A stretch of DNA of 64,000 bases from Limnanthes douglasii subsp. nivea (taxonomy: Eukaryota; Streptophyta; Magnoliopsida; Brassicales; Limnanthaceae), in contig JAUPFV010000002.1 in NCBI GenBank assembly GCA_036936605.1, positions 248,083,305 to 248,147,304 of the forward strand, in the 5' to 3' direction. A program made the translations under genes and the position numbers. The notes below the pieces were generated by a model. That model ran no database searches and was not told the origin of the DNA. It was given only the letters and a program-made list of their open reading frames with translations. This document shows positions 12,420 to 25,000 of this stretch, one piece after another; position 1 is the stretch's first letter, and each line of letters starts with the position of its first letter.

Positions 12420-12860
12420 AAACAAAATTTTAACTTATTTTCTAAAACGTCCCCGACCTAATTCAACCACACTTTCAAATTCTCCAACCACTTCAACAGT
12501 AACCCCCGTGAATCCCACAATAGTTCGATCAGAGCTTTGGATAACATGAGGATCAACAATTTTTTTTATAAGTGCTCATAAATGAAATATTGGTAGAACT
12601 CTCTGTGTCAATTAAAACTCTTTGCACATAATCACCGACAATCCTTGCTGCAATTACTACTGCATCTTCATGTGGACTTGCCAAATTTCTCATATCATTA
12701 TCCTCAAAACAAATTATTGAGGAGGGAGCTTGATGCTCATGTGCCGAAGCACCCACTTCTCACTCAGTAGTCAAGATAACTATATGCCTTTTCCGGGAAC
12801 TGTTCGAATTTCCTACAACCGTATCACCTCCAAAAATTGCTAAAGATTCAAAATATGCAC
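12420..12860 (-). pseudogene. Gypsy B protease remnant
   Basis: The segment 12756-12553 reads IICFEDNDMRNLASPHEDAVVI and RVLIDTESSTNISFMSTY. It aligns with the protease of A, but the active site is DTE instead of DTG, a Gly to Glu change expected to kill a retropepsin. Flanking sequence on both sides shows further protease-like words in other frames. Confidence 0.75.
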
Positions 12861-13302
12861 ATAAATCATTAACCTTTTTTCTTGGGGTGATTTCTTCCAC
12901 CATGCTAATATCATTTCTCTATTCTTTTGGATCTAATTACTCTGTCGTAATATCAAAAGAATCAATCTCCTCATAAATAACTAACGCAGTTTCTTCTCCT
13001 TTTGATTTTTGTTTGACCATCCGATTTTTATAGGAGTGCTTCTTTACAAAATCTGTCAATTTTCCATTCTCAACTAATGTTTGTATTTCTTTCTTCAATA
13101 CAATACACTTTTTTGTGTCATGGCCAACATCTTCGCGATACTTGCAAAATAAACTGCTTCTATTTTCCCTTAGAGTTTGAATAGGGAAAGGTTTACGAAA
13201 TTGTACATGACTATGAGTTTTATCAAATATAGTTGCGACACACTCAGTCAGATATGTGAAATAATCTGGTTGAATCCAGTTGTTGGATATTGGCCTAGCA
13301 AT

Positions 13303-14660
13303 TTATTGTGTACTATACGTTTGCTGATTTACTCGTGGCCTCGGAGGATATTGGTTTGTTGTTTTAGGTTGCATATTTGTTCGAGGAGGTTGAGTAGTAG
13401 CAAGATATCTTTGAAACTGATTCCGTTCTAGCTGATGACTGGATCTTATTTCTAATTCATGAGTTTCTTCTACCAATATTCGTTTTTCAACATGATCAAG
13501 AAGAGCCTCAAATGTCATGGATTGACTTTCTGCCACACTGTCTTTCAATATTCCGAGGAGAAGCCCCATTCGGTACGCTGCTTAAGCCAGAAAATCTTTA
13601 CAATATTCCATATCTGTTTTTTCCTTAACAAAACGATTGGTATAATTTTCAGACTTTCCCCAACATTTTGTCTTCAATATATTATGGTATCTCCATTAGC
13701 TTGAAAAAATTTACTCCCCACAAAATACTACCGGAAAACATTCCAAAACATATCAAAGATTTTTATATACCATTGCAGGATTCGATTATACCACTTTGAA
13801 GCAACACCTTTAAAAGTTTGAGAGAAATCCTTGCATAACAACTTATCATCATCATCAAAATTAATCATGAAATTTTTGAATTTCTCAATATGACTGTGAG
13901 GATCTTGCATCCCATCAAATTTTTACAGCTTAGAAATGTCAAAATACTTTAGAAGATTGACATAAAGTATCTCTACTGACAAATGAGAAGACCTCCAGTT
14001 ATGGTATGCTTTGTAAACATTAGCTCTTGGACCCTCGTGAGCCAGCGCATAGAGACCTTCCCTAGAAGGAGTTGTGTAATAATTACTTACACGATATTTG
14101 AAATTTTTACTTCCTGATTGATTTTGAACATTCACGACATTATCTTTTTTACATGGTCCTCCGAAACTTGATCTTTCCCTTTCAAATCTTTAGTACAATG
14201 ACTCGATCGATGCTCTTTTATATTCATATTCGAATATTTCTTTTTGATATCCTTCTTCCTCTGATACTCTCTTTCTGGAGAAGATTCGATGGAGTAATAG
14301 AGTGAATAATCACTTGACTCAGATAATTCATACATGTACCTTGGTTTTAACTTTTTCCTTGGAGAATAGCGATGATGCCTCTGGTATATGTCATTCTTAC
14401 CGATTCGATGATAGTGATTTGATTCATCTTTCTCAGTTTCATTTTCTCTTTGGACTTCAGACCAAATTTTATTAGAAGCAATCGTTGCATCTCTTTCAGA
14501 ATTCAGCTTTTCGATTTCTTCCAACAACTCATTTCTCCAAGCAACCAAGATATACTCTTTTAAAATTTCACCAGCGTGCTAATCATCATATTGTTGATCG
14601 ATTTCTATATTATTTTCCATAAGTTTTTCTTCGAACTCTTTTCTAGTTACCAAATCATTA
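13303..14660 (-). pseudogene. Gypsy B gag, broken
   Basis: Pieces in order on the minus strand: a Lys/Arg/Ser-rich N-terminal part (14548-14132; SPRKKLKPRYMYELSESSDY), ALAHEGPRANVYKAYHNW then LLKYFDISKL (14135-13923), MQDPHSHIEKFKNFMINF with CKDFSQTFKGVASKWYNRIL (13910-13728, the Retrotrans_gag core), and MTFEALLDHVEKRILVEE (13569-13303). The pieces match gag of element A (DPDDHIEQFKNYMM) and lie in different frames. Confidence 0.78.
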
Positions 14661-14747
14661 TTCATTTCTAAATCTCCTCAAATTTCCATCACTTTTCTTT
14701 CAAAATTTCAACAAGGTTTTGGAAGATGATTTTGGGTACCAAATTGT

Positions 14748-14765
14748 TTCCTACAGACGGCGCCA
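14748..14765 (-). other. Primer binding site of gypsy B
   Basis: On the minus strand the 18 bases start TGGCGCCGTCTG. A TGGCGCC start is typical for tRNA primer sites of plant gypsy elements. It lies one base inside the LTR edge (14767), with gag sequence some 200 bases further on. Primer identity was not checked. Confidence 0.6.
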
Positions 14766-14766
14766 G

Positions 14767-15200
14767 TGATAGTTCCATAAATCTTTAGAGGAGTTTTTAG
14801 AGTAAATCAATGCTAGAGAACAAAACTCGTTATCCATATTACTTAGTTAATATTTTAGAGAGAAAGCTATATTTTTAGAGAGAGAATCTATATTTTTAGA
14901 GAGAGAAAGTGAGAGTAATAATTGTGTAATCATTAATCAATCACCATATCCCAAAAAATTGATGGTGCGTTGATAGTACAAATAGTAGGTCCCACAAGTC
15001 TAACAATTCATTAATTGTGGTCCTACCCTCAAGTATATTATTTGCTATAAATTGGTCATTTCTTATTACATAATTATCAATTTCTCCTAAGAGACTTTCT
15101 TTATTAACAAAACACCCTAACTTTTTGAGATCTTTATCCTTTTCTTATCCATATGCATGAGACTTTATCTTCCATAATTTATTAATAATTTGAGCAGATC
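14767..15200 (-). repeat. 5' LTR of gypsy B (right limit approximate)
   Basis: On the plus strand it opens TGATAGTTCC, so on the minus strand the LTR ends in CA directly before the primer site. It contains three near repeats of TATTTTTAGAGAGAGAA at about 14868-14910. The outer limit is not certain; copia sequence is recognisable from about 15205 onward. Confidence 0.5.
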
Positions 15201-15204
15201 TTTG

Positions 15205-15790
15205 TCAAATCCAGGGTAGCCTCACTAGAAATCTCTCAAATGGCTCATGAGATACTCGAAGAGTTCGACTAAAGTTGGGTTGTGTTATAATGAGAAACAA
15301 AAGTATGGTGACACGTTGAAGGGTATGTTTACTCTGATTATGCGGACTAGATTGACAAATGAAATTAAACTTAGGATTATATTTTTATTATGCTTGGAGG
15401 AGTGGCTAGATAGAAATCGATTATTAAAAAAGTTTTTATCTTATCATCTACAGAAGTTGAGTATATTGGCACTATTGAAGCATAAAAGGAATATATGTGG
15501 CTGAATGATTGTTGAGTGAGATCACTGGTATAGAACAAGAAGTGAATTTATTCAATGATAATATGAGTACTTTTCACTTTACAAACAATATGAAATTCCA
15601 TGATATAACTAAGCATGTAGAATCAAGTTGCACTTCGTCCAAGATGTAGTGGAGAGTGAGCAATTGAGGGTTGGAAATATTGAAAGTGTTGAAATAATTT
15701 TGATGCGCTAGCGAGGGTATTAATGGTTTCAGAGTTTTTTGAAACTACACGAGACTTATACAAGTCTAGGAAGTGTGTGGACTATATGTA
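15205..15790 (+). pseudogene. Copia RNase H remnant
   Basis: Across several frames and stops the plus strand gives SSTKVGLCYNEKQKYG, GYVYSDYAD-stop-IDK, SSTEVEYIGTIEA, KEYMWLND, LLSEITG, then FNDNMSTFHFTNNMKFHDITKHV and LHFVQDVVESEQLRVG. This is the C-terminal end of a Ty1/copia polyprotein (RNase H, with the STTEAEYIA and TKHID-type motifs). No other part of this copia is visible to the left, so it was truncated by or before the gypsy B insertion. Confidence 0.8.
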
Positions 15791-16800
15791 TCTAGAGTAG
15801 TTGTAACATTGGGTCAATGGATATTGAATTCACTATAATCCTGCGTGGATAATTGTTACGTGAATGTTAAAAGTGACCAGAGCAGTCTGCATATACTTAA
15901 GGGTAAAAAATTGAGTAAGCCAAGACTTAAGAACATGAACTGCTAAGACTCTAAGTAGCAGAAGCTCCGCCAAGACATAAATGTATAGACATCTGATGGA
16001 ACCTAAGAGATCGAGCTCTTCTTGGACTGTGGATAAGTAACTACTAGAACAGAAATGTAAGATCATTACCTGCTAGACTTTGGTACATGAACTTATGTGG
16101 ATGAGAATTTTGAAGATATTTATGTGTCCCTAAAGAGAACTATAGTAATCTAAAGAATATGAACTAATAAATCTGTCTCAACCATTAATTACGTTACCGT
16201 TATTCGGAGCATACTCGGAGAATGAACGTGATAGTAAAAGGTACAATTAGTTTCAGGTATAACGTTTTTCATTAGCACTACCTACTATTGTCTACAAACT
16301 GTATGAATGTCAGGGTAGCTACGTCACTACTATCTGGGTTATCCATAGAAACAAGTTATAAGATACTATTGTGAGGTTGAGGATCATCTCACTTACCATT
16401 GTTATATAATTCTGAAAGAGGTAAAACGTTGTGGCGCGAGAGCACGAATAAGTTGTTGAGCACGAAAAAGTTGCTGAGATTGCTGAGAGGTAAAATGTTG
16501 TGACGCGAGAGCACGAGAAACGTTGTTATATAATTGTTACATATAATTTCTGGATTTTAGAGAGAGAAACAAGTTAGGAAATAAGAATTATTAGAAACAC
16601 TGAGATTCATAGTTTGTTATGTAAGCCAAACTTTTTTATACAGAAGATGAGTGGTTGTGTTAGTTGTGATTGAGAGAATTTCTTTATAATATTTTTTATA
16701 TAAAATATATATTTGTTGTCCGTGAATGTATTTTTGACAATCCAAATCACGTTATTGTCTTGTGAGCTTGGTTTATATTATGTTAGTATGGACGATTACC
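15791..16800. other. Non-coding; possible copia 3' UTR/LTR
   Basis: No gene is supportable. The end of the copia ORF is followed by about 1 kb without coding signal. Two near copies of GCGAGAGCACGA(A/G) with GTTGTTGAG / GTTGCTGAG words lie at about 16434-16520. The stretch 16556-16800 (AGAGAGAAACAAG, then TTTATAATATTTTTTATAT) has the look of an LTR but no partner was found. Confidence 0.35.
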
Positions 16801-17590
16801 ATCTACTATTAAGAAATCCGTGACAATTTGATAAGAGTTCTACCCATAATGGTAAAGCAAATTGTTGTATTTATATGTGGAATAACAATAAGATGACATT
16901 GATTCCATCTAGAGAAATGCTTCAATGGCAGTTTAATAAGATGTTGGAAAATTGGATCCAAACGATAGACAAAAAAATTCATCGTGTGAAGAATAAATTT
17001 GTGTTTGACAAGCTCTCATAAGAGAAGTGTGAGGATGAATGTGAGGGTTTTGAAAAGATTTCAAAACCGATGTTTCCACCAAGTTGGGATAGCTTTAATG
17101 TGACTTTGTAGAATACATAGTCGATAAAAATATCTCATTATTCTGACAAGGTAAACAATTATAATTCCTTTGTATTAATTTATAATATCAAAAATAATAA
17201 AATTTTGATTGATAAGAAAAACATCTATGGTTTGAATGTGAAAGAATCAGTTTGATGAGGAGTTGAATGAGTTGTGTGGTATTGAAGAAGAAAATTGTAG
17301 TATTTTAATAGATAAAGTATTAGATTTTAAATTAGAACCTCGAGGAGTTTTAGTTGATTCTGAAATCGAGCCTAGAAGAGTTTTGGATGATTTTGAAATA
17401 GAACTTGGTAGATATATTGAAGATAAGGGAGAGGAGTATGAAGATTTTGGGAAGAAGAAAATAATTTTCCTTTTATGAGGAGCTGTAGTAGTAGATTAGT
17501 CTATCACCACTGTTTCGGCTCAAAATTACATACTGCCTCGTGTCTCGGTACCACAAACGGAGAGGCGTGTCAACAATGCATGTAGTAGTA

Positions 17591-17636
<46 letters not shown>

Positions 17637-18530
17637 CAAATATGTCTCAAAAACGATTGTCATTCATGGTCTGAAGCCTTCAAAACCACCATCACCGCAT
17701 ATTTCGTCATGACAGTTTGACATACATTCATGGTCGATCACTCTAAAAGAATCACTTGTTTACTTTGTCTGGCTACATCTACCACAAAAAAATTGATTGG
17801 AAAAACAAAAACAAAATTTAAAGGAGTTGAAGAGTCGGCTGATGACAGTGGCATTAGGAATTCGAAAGCGAATTCTTCTAAACTGGGAGAAGATGATGTA
17901 AGCGAGATGGCCCATTACTATCTTTTAGTATTGCACATGTGCAAGCGGGTTTTATTTCTCAATCGAGTATAAGATTTGGACAAAACGAGTGCTTAAATCG
18001 AACATCTTGACGAGTACAATGACTATAAAAAAAAGTGACAATGTTTGTCACAAAGTTTGGACCCTAGATTCTAGGGTTTACGATCTTCCAAATGTTGTTA
18101 GGGCATATTTTATTAGATTTTTTTTTATATTTTAATGATTTAATTAAGATACTGAATCAAATTTTATTATGTTCAGATTTGATAGGATTTGATTTTTTTG
18201 TATATTTTTATTTTTTATTAGAGTTTTGGAAGATTGTTATTTAAGGCTTCCAAACCCTAATTGAACGGTTTAACTGTTTTTCCATAGCATAAAAATTTAG
18301 ACTTTAAACTTATAGAAAAAAAATCTTCCTAAAACCGTAACCTACCTAGATTTTTTTATCTTTTGTTTTTTTACTAGTTTCCACTGCATTATTCATGATT
18401 TATCCGTTTGAACTCTTTTCGGATGAAGGAACCAACGAAATCTAAGCAAGGTGGGTCCACATTGGCGTACCCACTATTATTGTATATATTAGTTGGAACT
18501 AATCAACATGGGTTCAAACCTCGGTTGCAA
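16801..18530. other. Non-coding region with short ORF and microsatellite
   Basis: No recognised gene. 17263-17478 is open for 71 codons and contains three tandem copies of an 11-12-residue unit (FKLEPRGVLVD, SEIEPRRVLDD, FEIELGRYIED), at DNA level about 36 bases each at 17323-17430. It lacks homology that I recognise and may be chance. A (TAA)n microsatellite of about 15 units is at 17590-17634. Other open frames here are short and have no family signature. Confidence 0.5.
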
Positions 18531-18536
18531 CTAAAA

Positions 18537-19140
18537 GACTTAAAAGAGGAGGTTTTATATATTTTTGCAATATTTTATTATAAAAAAATTTATATGTTAT
18601 TTCATCCTTTTATCAATTAAAATTTATATATTTTTAGAACATTTTATTATATTTCTTTTGACAGAAGAAGAACAACAAGACTTAAAAGATGATGTTTTAT
18701 ATATTTTTGAAACATATTATTATATTATTTTATTTCATCTTTTTGTCATTTAAAATTTAACATTTTATTATATTTCTTTCGATAGAGCAAGACTTAAAAG
18801 AGGATGTTTTATATATTTTCAGAATATTTTATTATATCATTTATTATACGTATTTTATTATACATATAAAATTCATCCTTTTATTAATTAAAATTTATAT
18901 ATTTTTGGAACATTTTTTTATATTTCTTTTGACAGAACAAGAACAAGACTTAAAAGAGGATGCTTTATATATTTTTGGAACATTTTATTATATCATTGTT
19001 ATATGCATTATTTCATCCTTTTGTCATTTAAAATTTAATATTTTATTATATTTCTTTCGATAGAGCAATACTTAAAAGATGATATTTTATATATTTTCGG
19101 AACATTTTATTATATCATTTTTTATACGTTATTTTATTTT
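18537..19140 (+). repeat. Degenerate tandem repeat, about five units
   Basis: The phrase GACTTAAAAGAGGATGTTTT followed by ATATATTTT recurs with changes at 18537, 18679, 18791, 18947 and about 19069, spacings roughly 110-160 bases. Between the phrases the text TCATCCTTTT, AATTAAAATTTATATAT and TTTATTATATTTCTTTCGAC also repeats. The array is AT-rich and non-coding; the ORFs crossing it are low-complexity. Confidence 0.8.
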
Positions 19141-20387
19141 TTGTCAATTAAAATTTATTTAGGAATATTTATAATCGTACGTAGAGATTTCTTTACAATA
19201 TATTTTTACTTATTTTTTATATAAATATTTTTTGGTATTTTTTTTGTATTAGTTATATTAGTGGCTATTTTTATAATTTTCTCTATTATTTATTTAACTC
19301 TAGCTCTATGTGAAACTGTTTATTGAAAAACATATAAATTTGTTCTTCCCTTTTCCAAAGAATTTTTATTTTTATATATTTCGAAACATTTTCATTAATA
19401 GTTTTAAAACATAAATCGTGTATATGATGATATGAAGGGTATAAAGAAAAAAATATTAATCATGATATTTTTTTACGGTGAAAAATTTGAGATGTTGAGA
19501 TGATTATTAATATCTCCACAAAATACAAATTGTTTATATCGCAATCCTTAAGAAAAAAATCACAACCTAAGTTGCAGTTGAAGCAAACTAGAGACATAAT
19601 GGATTGAATTATGTAGGAATAAAACATATTGATATATAATCTAAAGTTTTGAGTTTTTATTTATGTTAAGTGAATGAAACCTATTGAATTGAATTGAGGC
19701 CGTCTTTGTAATTTACTAAATGGTTTTTGAAAACGCTAATTTTCTCTTTTTTAAAGAAACCATATACTAAGTTTTAAATTGCTATAATATGATGTTTTTA
19801 CATCCGCATGAGACTATAATTTTATTGGGTTTTGAAGGCCAATAATTAAAGTGACAGACTAAAGGGATCATCGATCTAGATCAACAACAATCTAAAGGAT
19901 ATCCACACTATAGTTTGATTACATTTAAATAATTGGACATAACAACAGATTGTCGTATATATTGAAGTGTACCACCTAATTGTGCATTTTATAGATAACC
20001 CGAACTTGTCTTATCATTTCAGATTATAGCTAATAATAAACTGAAGAGGCGTGTCAGGACACCATAAAAATCAAAACCTGGCTACGCCACTGCCTGGGAA
20101 GATGATAAAACATCTTCCAGTTTAGTTACAAGCATTCTTATTGTTAAACCTTTGTAGCAACCCTATCTTTATCAGGTTTGAGTGTCTTATTTTTATTATT
20201 TAGTTGTCATCGTGTTTATCTATTTATAGAGTAGTTATCATGTTATTTGATGTGGTTTGTGCCCCTTGACTAGAGGTGTACAATTTTTATTCACGGGCTG
20301 AAATGTGTGTCCTTGGCTTTCATTCCAATTGGCTAAATGGAATTGACTTAGTAGGAAAAAGCAGTCAAAAATCAATAAGGTAATATT
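19141..20387. other. AT-rich DNA without recognisable gene
   Basis: I see no gene. At 20045-20095 the words GAGGCGTGTCAGGACACC and GGCTACGCCACTG resemble edges of common plant transposons, but no second end was found. Part of this stretch may be an intron of the SUVH-like gene whose exons follow. Confidence 0.4.
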
Positions 20388-20810
20388 TGTTGAAGTATAA
20401 ACTTCATCCCATGGAGGACCCCAGTCCCACATTGGTATGAACCAAAAAGAGTGAGTGTATATAATTGTGGCTCCACCTCAACTAGCAAGAGGCCTTTTGG
20501 GAGAGTCATCCCAAAGAGCAAATCTGTGCGGACCCAAGAGGCCCAAAGCGGACAATATCTTGCTAGTCCGTGAGGTTCCGCATTTTTCACACAAAAAATA
20601 CACTAACAACTGGTATCAGAGCCAAAAAATGGCCACCGAAAAAATTCGGAGCCACAAATGACTTAAATGCTGAATTTCCAGCGAAAGTTCGGAGCCCCAC
20701 CATAGGCTTAAACGGCGAATTCGTTGTGATTGATGGGATAAAATTTAAAAAGGGACTGTTGAAGTATAAACGGACAATATTTTGCTAGTCCGTGAGGTTC
20801 CGCATTTTTG
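20388..20810 (+). mobile_element. TRIM (terminal-repeat retrotransposon in miniature)
   Basis: The left repeat starts TGTTGAAGTATAAAC at 20388 and ends about 20608 (ACTAACA). TGGTATCAGAGC, the initiator tRNA-Met primer site, follows at 20611-20622. The interior is only about 135 bases and non-coding. A purine tract (AAAAAGGGAC) then precedes a second TGTTGAAGTATAAA at 20757. In the second repeat about 150 bases are missing: after TATAAA it jumps to CGGACAATATTTTGC, matching 20549 onward of the first repeat, and it ends near 20809. So both terminal repeats, primer site and polypurine tract are present, with a damaged 3' repeat. Confidence 0.82.
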
Positions 20811-20866
20811 AACTCACGGTTTGCTTTTGTGTTATCATTATACGCTAGTAGATTTGCGCTATAATC

Positions 20867-21160
20867 TTGTACCATTTGGATCCTGAGAATCTGGCTCTCA
20901 AGGTATGCCGTAATTTTTCTTTTGTTTCTACTTCCTCAAGATTGTAGTTGTTAACTGCTATTTGCTCTTCTTTAGTTCAGGTGTTGGAAACTTTATTGCT
21001 TTAAAAGGTATGGGAATGGCATCTAGTGGGTGAATTATAATTGTTGTGCATGTAATTGCAGATCTGTGTGGAGCAAAAGGTACCTGTCAGAGTGGTCTGT
21101 GGTCATAAGTGTAAAGGAAATTATACTAAAATGATCTACACATACGATGGCTTGTATGCG
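20867..21160 (+). pseudogene. SUVH4/KYP-like H3K9 methyltransferase fragment: SRA-domain exons 1-2 (of those visible)
   Basis: First exon piece 20867-20902 reads LYHLDPENLALK and stops at a GTATGC donor. Second exon 21062-21160, after TTGCAG, reads 33 codons beginning ICVEQKVPVRVVCGHKC and ending with YTYDGLYA at a GTAAAA donor. PVRVxxGHxC and YTYDGLY are hallmarks of the SRA (YDG) domain of SUVH histone methyltransferases, which binds methylated DNA. Neither exon has an internal stop. Downstream exons of the same gene lie at ~26845-26879 and ~34585-34630, in gene order, separated by transposons. The rest of the N-terminus was not found. Seen: motifs and splice sites. Known: family assignment. 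Inferred: one ancestral gene. Confidence 0.72.
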
Positions 21161-21491
21161 GTAAAACATAATTAAAGTCTTCATTTTTGTATTCCTCTGT
21201 TTCATTACTAAAGAGAGAATTTTCGCTGATATCTGATGTATAAAAGTTTAGTTAACACATCTGGGTTTGTGGTTTCTAATTTTATTTTTATCTGTTTGAT
21301 ATGGGACACGCATATCTTACTATCAAATTTTTTATGCATGCCAATTTTTCTTTCTTTGCTGCTTTTGCATCATTTTGATTCAGTGATTTCATAAATTCTA
21401 ATACCATATTTGTTATAAGCGATGAAACACGACCTATATTTAGAAGGAATCTATACCTCATTAAGTCTTAATAACAGTCTATTAAGAGTAG

Positions 21492-21896
21492 TAGAATTTA
21501 GGGAGAAGATGAATATTTTATTAAATCTGTATCAAAGGTTACATTTAAAGTAGATGTAGTCTTGTTATATACGAGAACAAACAATGTAACAATTTTTGGA
21601 ATATTTATTGTTCGTTACAATATTCTCTCCACTAACATGTGTGACTGTTTGACTATAGGAATAGCTTTGTGTTGACTTATTTAAATAAGGTCTTAGTATT
21701 TAGATCGAGTCCAACAACACCTTGATCCATCTTTCTTTTCTATGACCCGAAACGCATAATTCTTTTGCGTTTTGACACAATCATAAGTGAGGAGCTTAAG
21801 TGAGTGCTTTTGTCCACTAGCTCCTCACTCTTACAGTCGTTGTCTTCAATGACAGCTTTACTTGAAGACAGTTTTACTCCCCTAATACATTTGACA
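21492..21896 (-). repeat. Copia C 3' LTR
   Basis: About 405 bases, aligned along most of its length with 26279-26668 (shared words include TAGAATTTAGGGAGAAG, GGAATAGCTTTGTGT, AAGTGAGGAGCT and TCTTCAATGACAGCTT). The repeats differ at many sites and by several indels, so the insertion is not recent. Confidence 0.88.
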
Positions 21897-22042
21897 CCCC
21901 CCCTCAAACGTAGCGACGAGTCTAAGAGCCCAAGTTTGTTTTAAAAATAGAGAAACCGAGATGAAGACACAACTTTGGTGAGACAGTCAGCGATATGGTT
22001 TTGAGAAGGTACATAACGTATCTGTACTAAACCCTTAAGAAC

Positions 22043-25000
22043 CTAATCATGAATAAAGTGTACATCAAATTCAATATGCTTCATGTGAGCATGGAACAAC
22101 GGATTGGAAGCTAGTGAGCTAGCCCTCAAATTGTCACACCACATTACAGACGGTGGTATTAGTGAAATCTGGATTTCGATGAGTAAAGACCTCAGCCAAA
22201 TCAATTCAGATGAAAAATTGGCAAGATCTCTATACTCTGATTCGATAGAGGAATGTGAAACCACATTTTGCTTCTTTGACGACCACGAAATTAGCGTTTC
22301 ATCAAGAAAGACGCAGTAAGCACCAACACTTCGACGGTCATCAGGTAAGAAGACCAATCTGCATCTGAGTAGCCATGAAGCTGGAGATGATAGCAAGGCT
22401 TGATGTGATAAGTATCTCAACACCCTTTTAAGACATTGCCAGTGTATAGACGTAGGATTCTGCGGATGTTGGTTGAGTCTTTTGACAACATAAGAAATAT
22501 CGGATCTATTGTGGGTCAAGTATTGTAACGCTCATAACAGGCTTCGGTATTATGTAGGTGAAGTAATTTGAACAACATCAAGAGCAGAATGACAAGTACC
22601 GGCAGTAACTGGAGTAGGAAAATGCTTAGACATTGCAATCCCCTAATCAACAAGTAAGTTCTCAATGTATTTGTGTTGCGTTAAATACATGCCTGTCACG
22701 TCACGATGAACTTATTTTTCCAGGAATAGATGGAGTGATCTCATGTCTTTGAGAGAAAAAGTTGCATTAAGATTATGAATGAACTGTTTGAGGCATGTTT
22801 CATTATTTCATGTCACCAAAATATCATCAACATAGACCAGGATTAGTAGTATAGCAGTCTTAGATACTCGATAAAATAGTGAGCAATATGCCTTAGAGTT
22901 CTTGAACCCTCAGTTGAGAAAAGTATCCCTTGGCTTAGAGTACCAGGCTTGAGTATCCTGTTTTAGACCATAGAGAGCCTTATGGAGTTTACAAATATTT
23001 GTAGGATTGTTGACATCATCAAAACCTTGTGGTTGTTTCATGTAAACAGTCTCTTGTAACACACCATTGAGAAAAGCATTGTTAATATCAAATTGTCTCA
23101 CTGCCCAGTCTTTAGAGACAATAATAGTCAAGATGAGTCTGACGGTAGAGGCCTCAACAATTGGACTAAATGTCTCATAGAAGTTAATACCACGGGGTCT
23201 AATGAAACCCCTTGGTCACTAACCTGACCTTGTATCGTTGGATAGACCCATCCCTATCATACTTGACCTTGTACACCCATTTGCAGCCTATCACTGTGGA
23301 ATATTAAGGTAGTGGAACCAAAGACCAAGTATTGTTTGCCATCAGATTCCTTTATTCATTAGCCATGAATTCTTCCTATTTAGGGATTCTACAATCTCAG
23401 AAAACTTATAAGCTTCAAACACATTATTATCAGTAGTAGTAAGAGACCCAACATAAGGAAGTTTAGGCTTGCATATCCCACTTTTGTGTCTAGTTTGCAT
23501 GCTATGTGTGTTAAGCTATTGTTTGGGATTGGGTGGATGATAAGTCTTAGGAAAAGGTAAATCAATGATCAATGTAGGGGTATGTAATTGATGATCAAAT
23601 GCAGTACTATCTTGCTGATTGAAATGATTTGCGGTGTTTGTGTGATTTGAAACTGTGGGTGTTGCGGATGAAATGGCTGATGGTTAGGTAAAATAGGGTT
23701 GTGAATATGTGTTTGAGAGTCAGAAATAGGATTTTGTTGTTGTAAAGGAGCAAGACACTGAGAAGTGTGTTGCTCAATTGAAGCACCAGAATTAGAATCT
23801 ACAGAACTCACCCTTTCATAAGTCATAGAGCCGGTAGAAAGATTAGGTAACCACAAATTGACAAACTACACACAAGATTGTTCATCTTGTAAGTTATTAA
23901 GAAAACCTGAAACAAAAGGAAACTTACCCTCATTAAAGACAACGTTTTTAGAGATATAAAGTTTTCCAGTAGGGTTGAGACACTTATAGCCTTTATGATT
24001 TTGACTATAACCCAGAAAAACACATTTTAAAGAGTGGAACTGAAACTTATGTGTTTGATAAGGCTTTAAGCACACTACATAATTAGGCACTTTGTAAAAG
24101 AGGATTTTAAAAGAGGATTTTTTTTTGTAAACTAGGGGTAGACAGTCTGTTTATGAAATAGACACTGGTTTCAAAAGCCTCAACACGTAACTTGTAAGGT
24201 AAACGAGCTTGTGCTAAAAGAGTAAGCCCAGTTTCCACCAAATAACTGTGTTTTCTCTCAGCCTTACCATTATGGCCTGAGGTATAAGGGCAAGATCTTC
24301 TTAATATGAAGCCATTTTCCTTAGCTAAAGAAGCCAAAAACCTGAACTCAGACCTGAACTCACCCTCCCCCCCCCCCAAATCACTATGGACAAACTTAAT
24401 TGACCTCTCAAACTATTTGTCAACTAGCACTTTAAAGGCTTTAAACACCTCAAGAACTTGACCCTTATCCCCCATAGGATACATCCAAGTACACCTAGAA
24501 AAATCATCAAAAAAATAGAACATAATACTTAAAACCCCCAGTAGATTGAATAGGTGCAGGATCCCAAACATCAGTGTGGATAAGATCAAGAACATTATTT
24601 GCATGTGAATCAGATATAGAGTAGGAAAGACCATGAGACTTGCCTAACTGGCAAGCCTCACAAAAGCTGATATCATTTCTTAAAACAGACTAAAGATTAT
24701 ATGACTTTAGAGCAGTAGCTAGAACATTTTGAGATGGATAGCCAAGCTTCTTATGCCACCTATTTGTGAGATACCTAGACAGACTGCTAGTTAGAACATC
24801 AAGAGGACTCAAAGTAGAACTAGAAACATTAACTTGTGGATTGTGTATAGTTGAATTAATGAATTGTGACTTAGAAAGAGTATCCATCTTGTAGAGACCA
24901 TCTTCAGCCCTCCTTTTGAGCAGTATACTCCATGTTTCCTTGTCCTTCACAAGACATAATTCTTTATGAAATTTAACAAACACATTGTTATAGTTTGTAA

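Larger units (their letters stand above)
10922..15200 (-). mobile_element. Ty3/gypsy retrotransposon B, truncated by gypsy A
   Basis: A second, more decayed gypsy element with the same orientation and domain style as A but clearly diverged. It has RNase H, RT, protease and gag remnants, then a primer-binding-like site and an LTR. Its RNase H ends abruptly at the LTR of A (SERSDMDID then stop), so its integrase and 3' LTR should lie to the left, beyond A and the window. It therefore predates A, which predates the LINE. Confidence 0.85.

Noticed and set aside
18408..18753. Short plus-strand ORFs
   Set aside because: Low-complexity frames through the AT-rich tandem repeat at 18537-19140.
20238..20788. 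ORFs across the TRIM
   Set aside because: They cross LTR, primer site and purine tract; TRIMs do not code.
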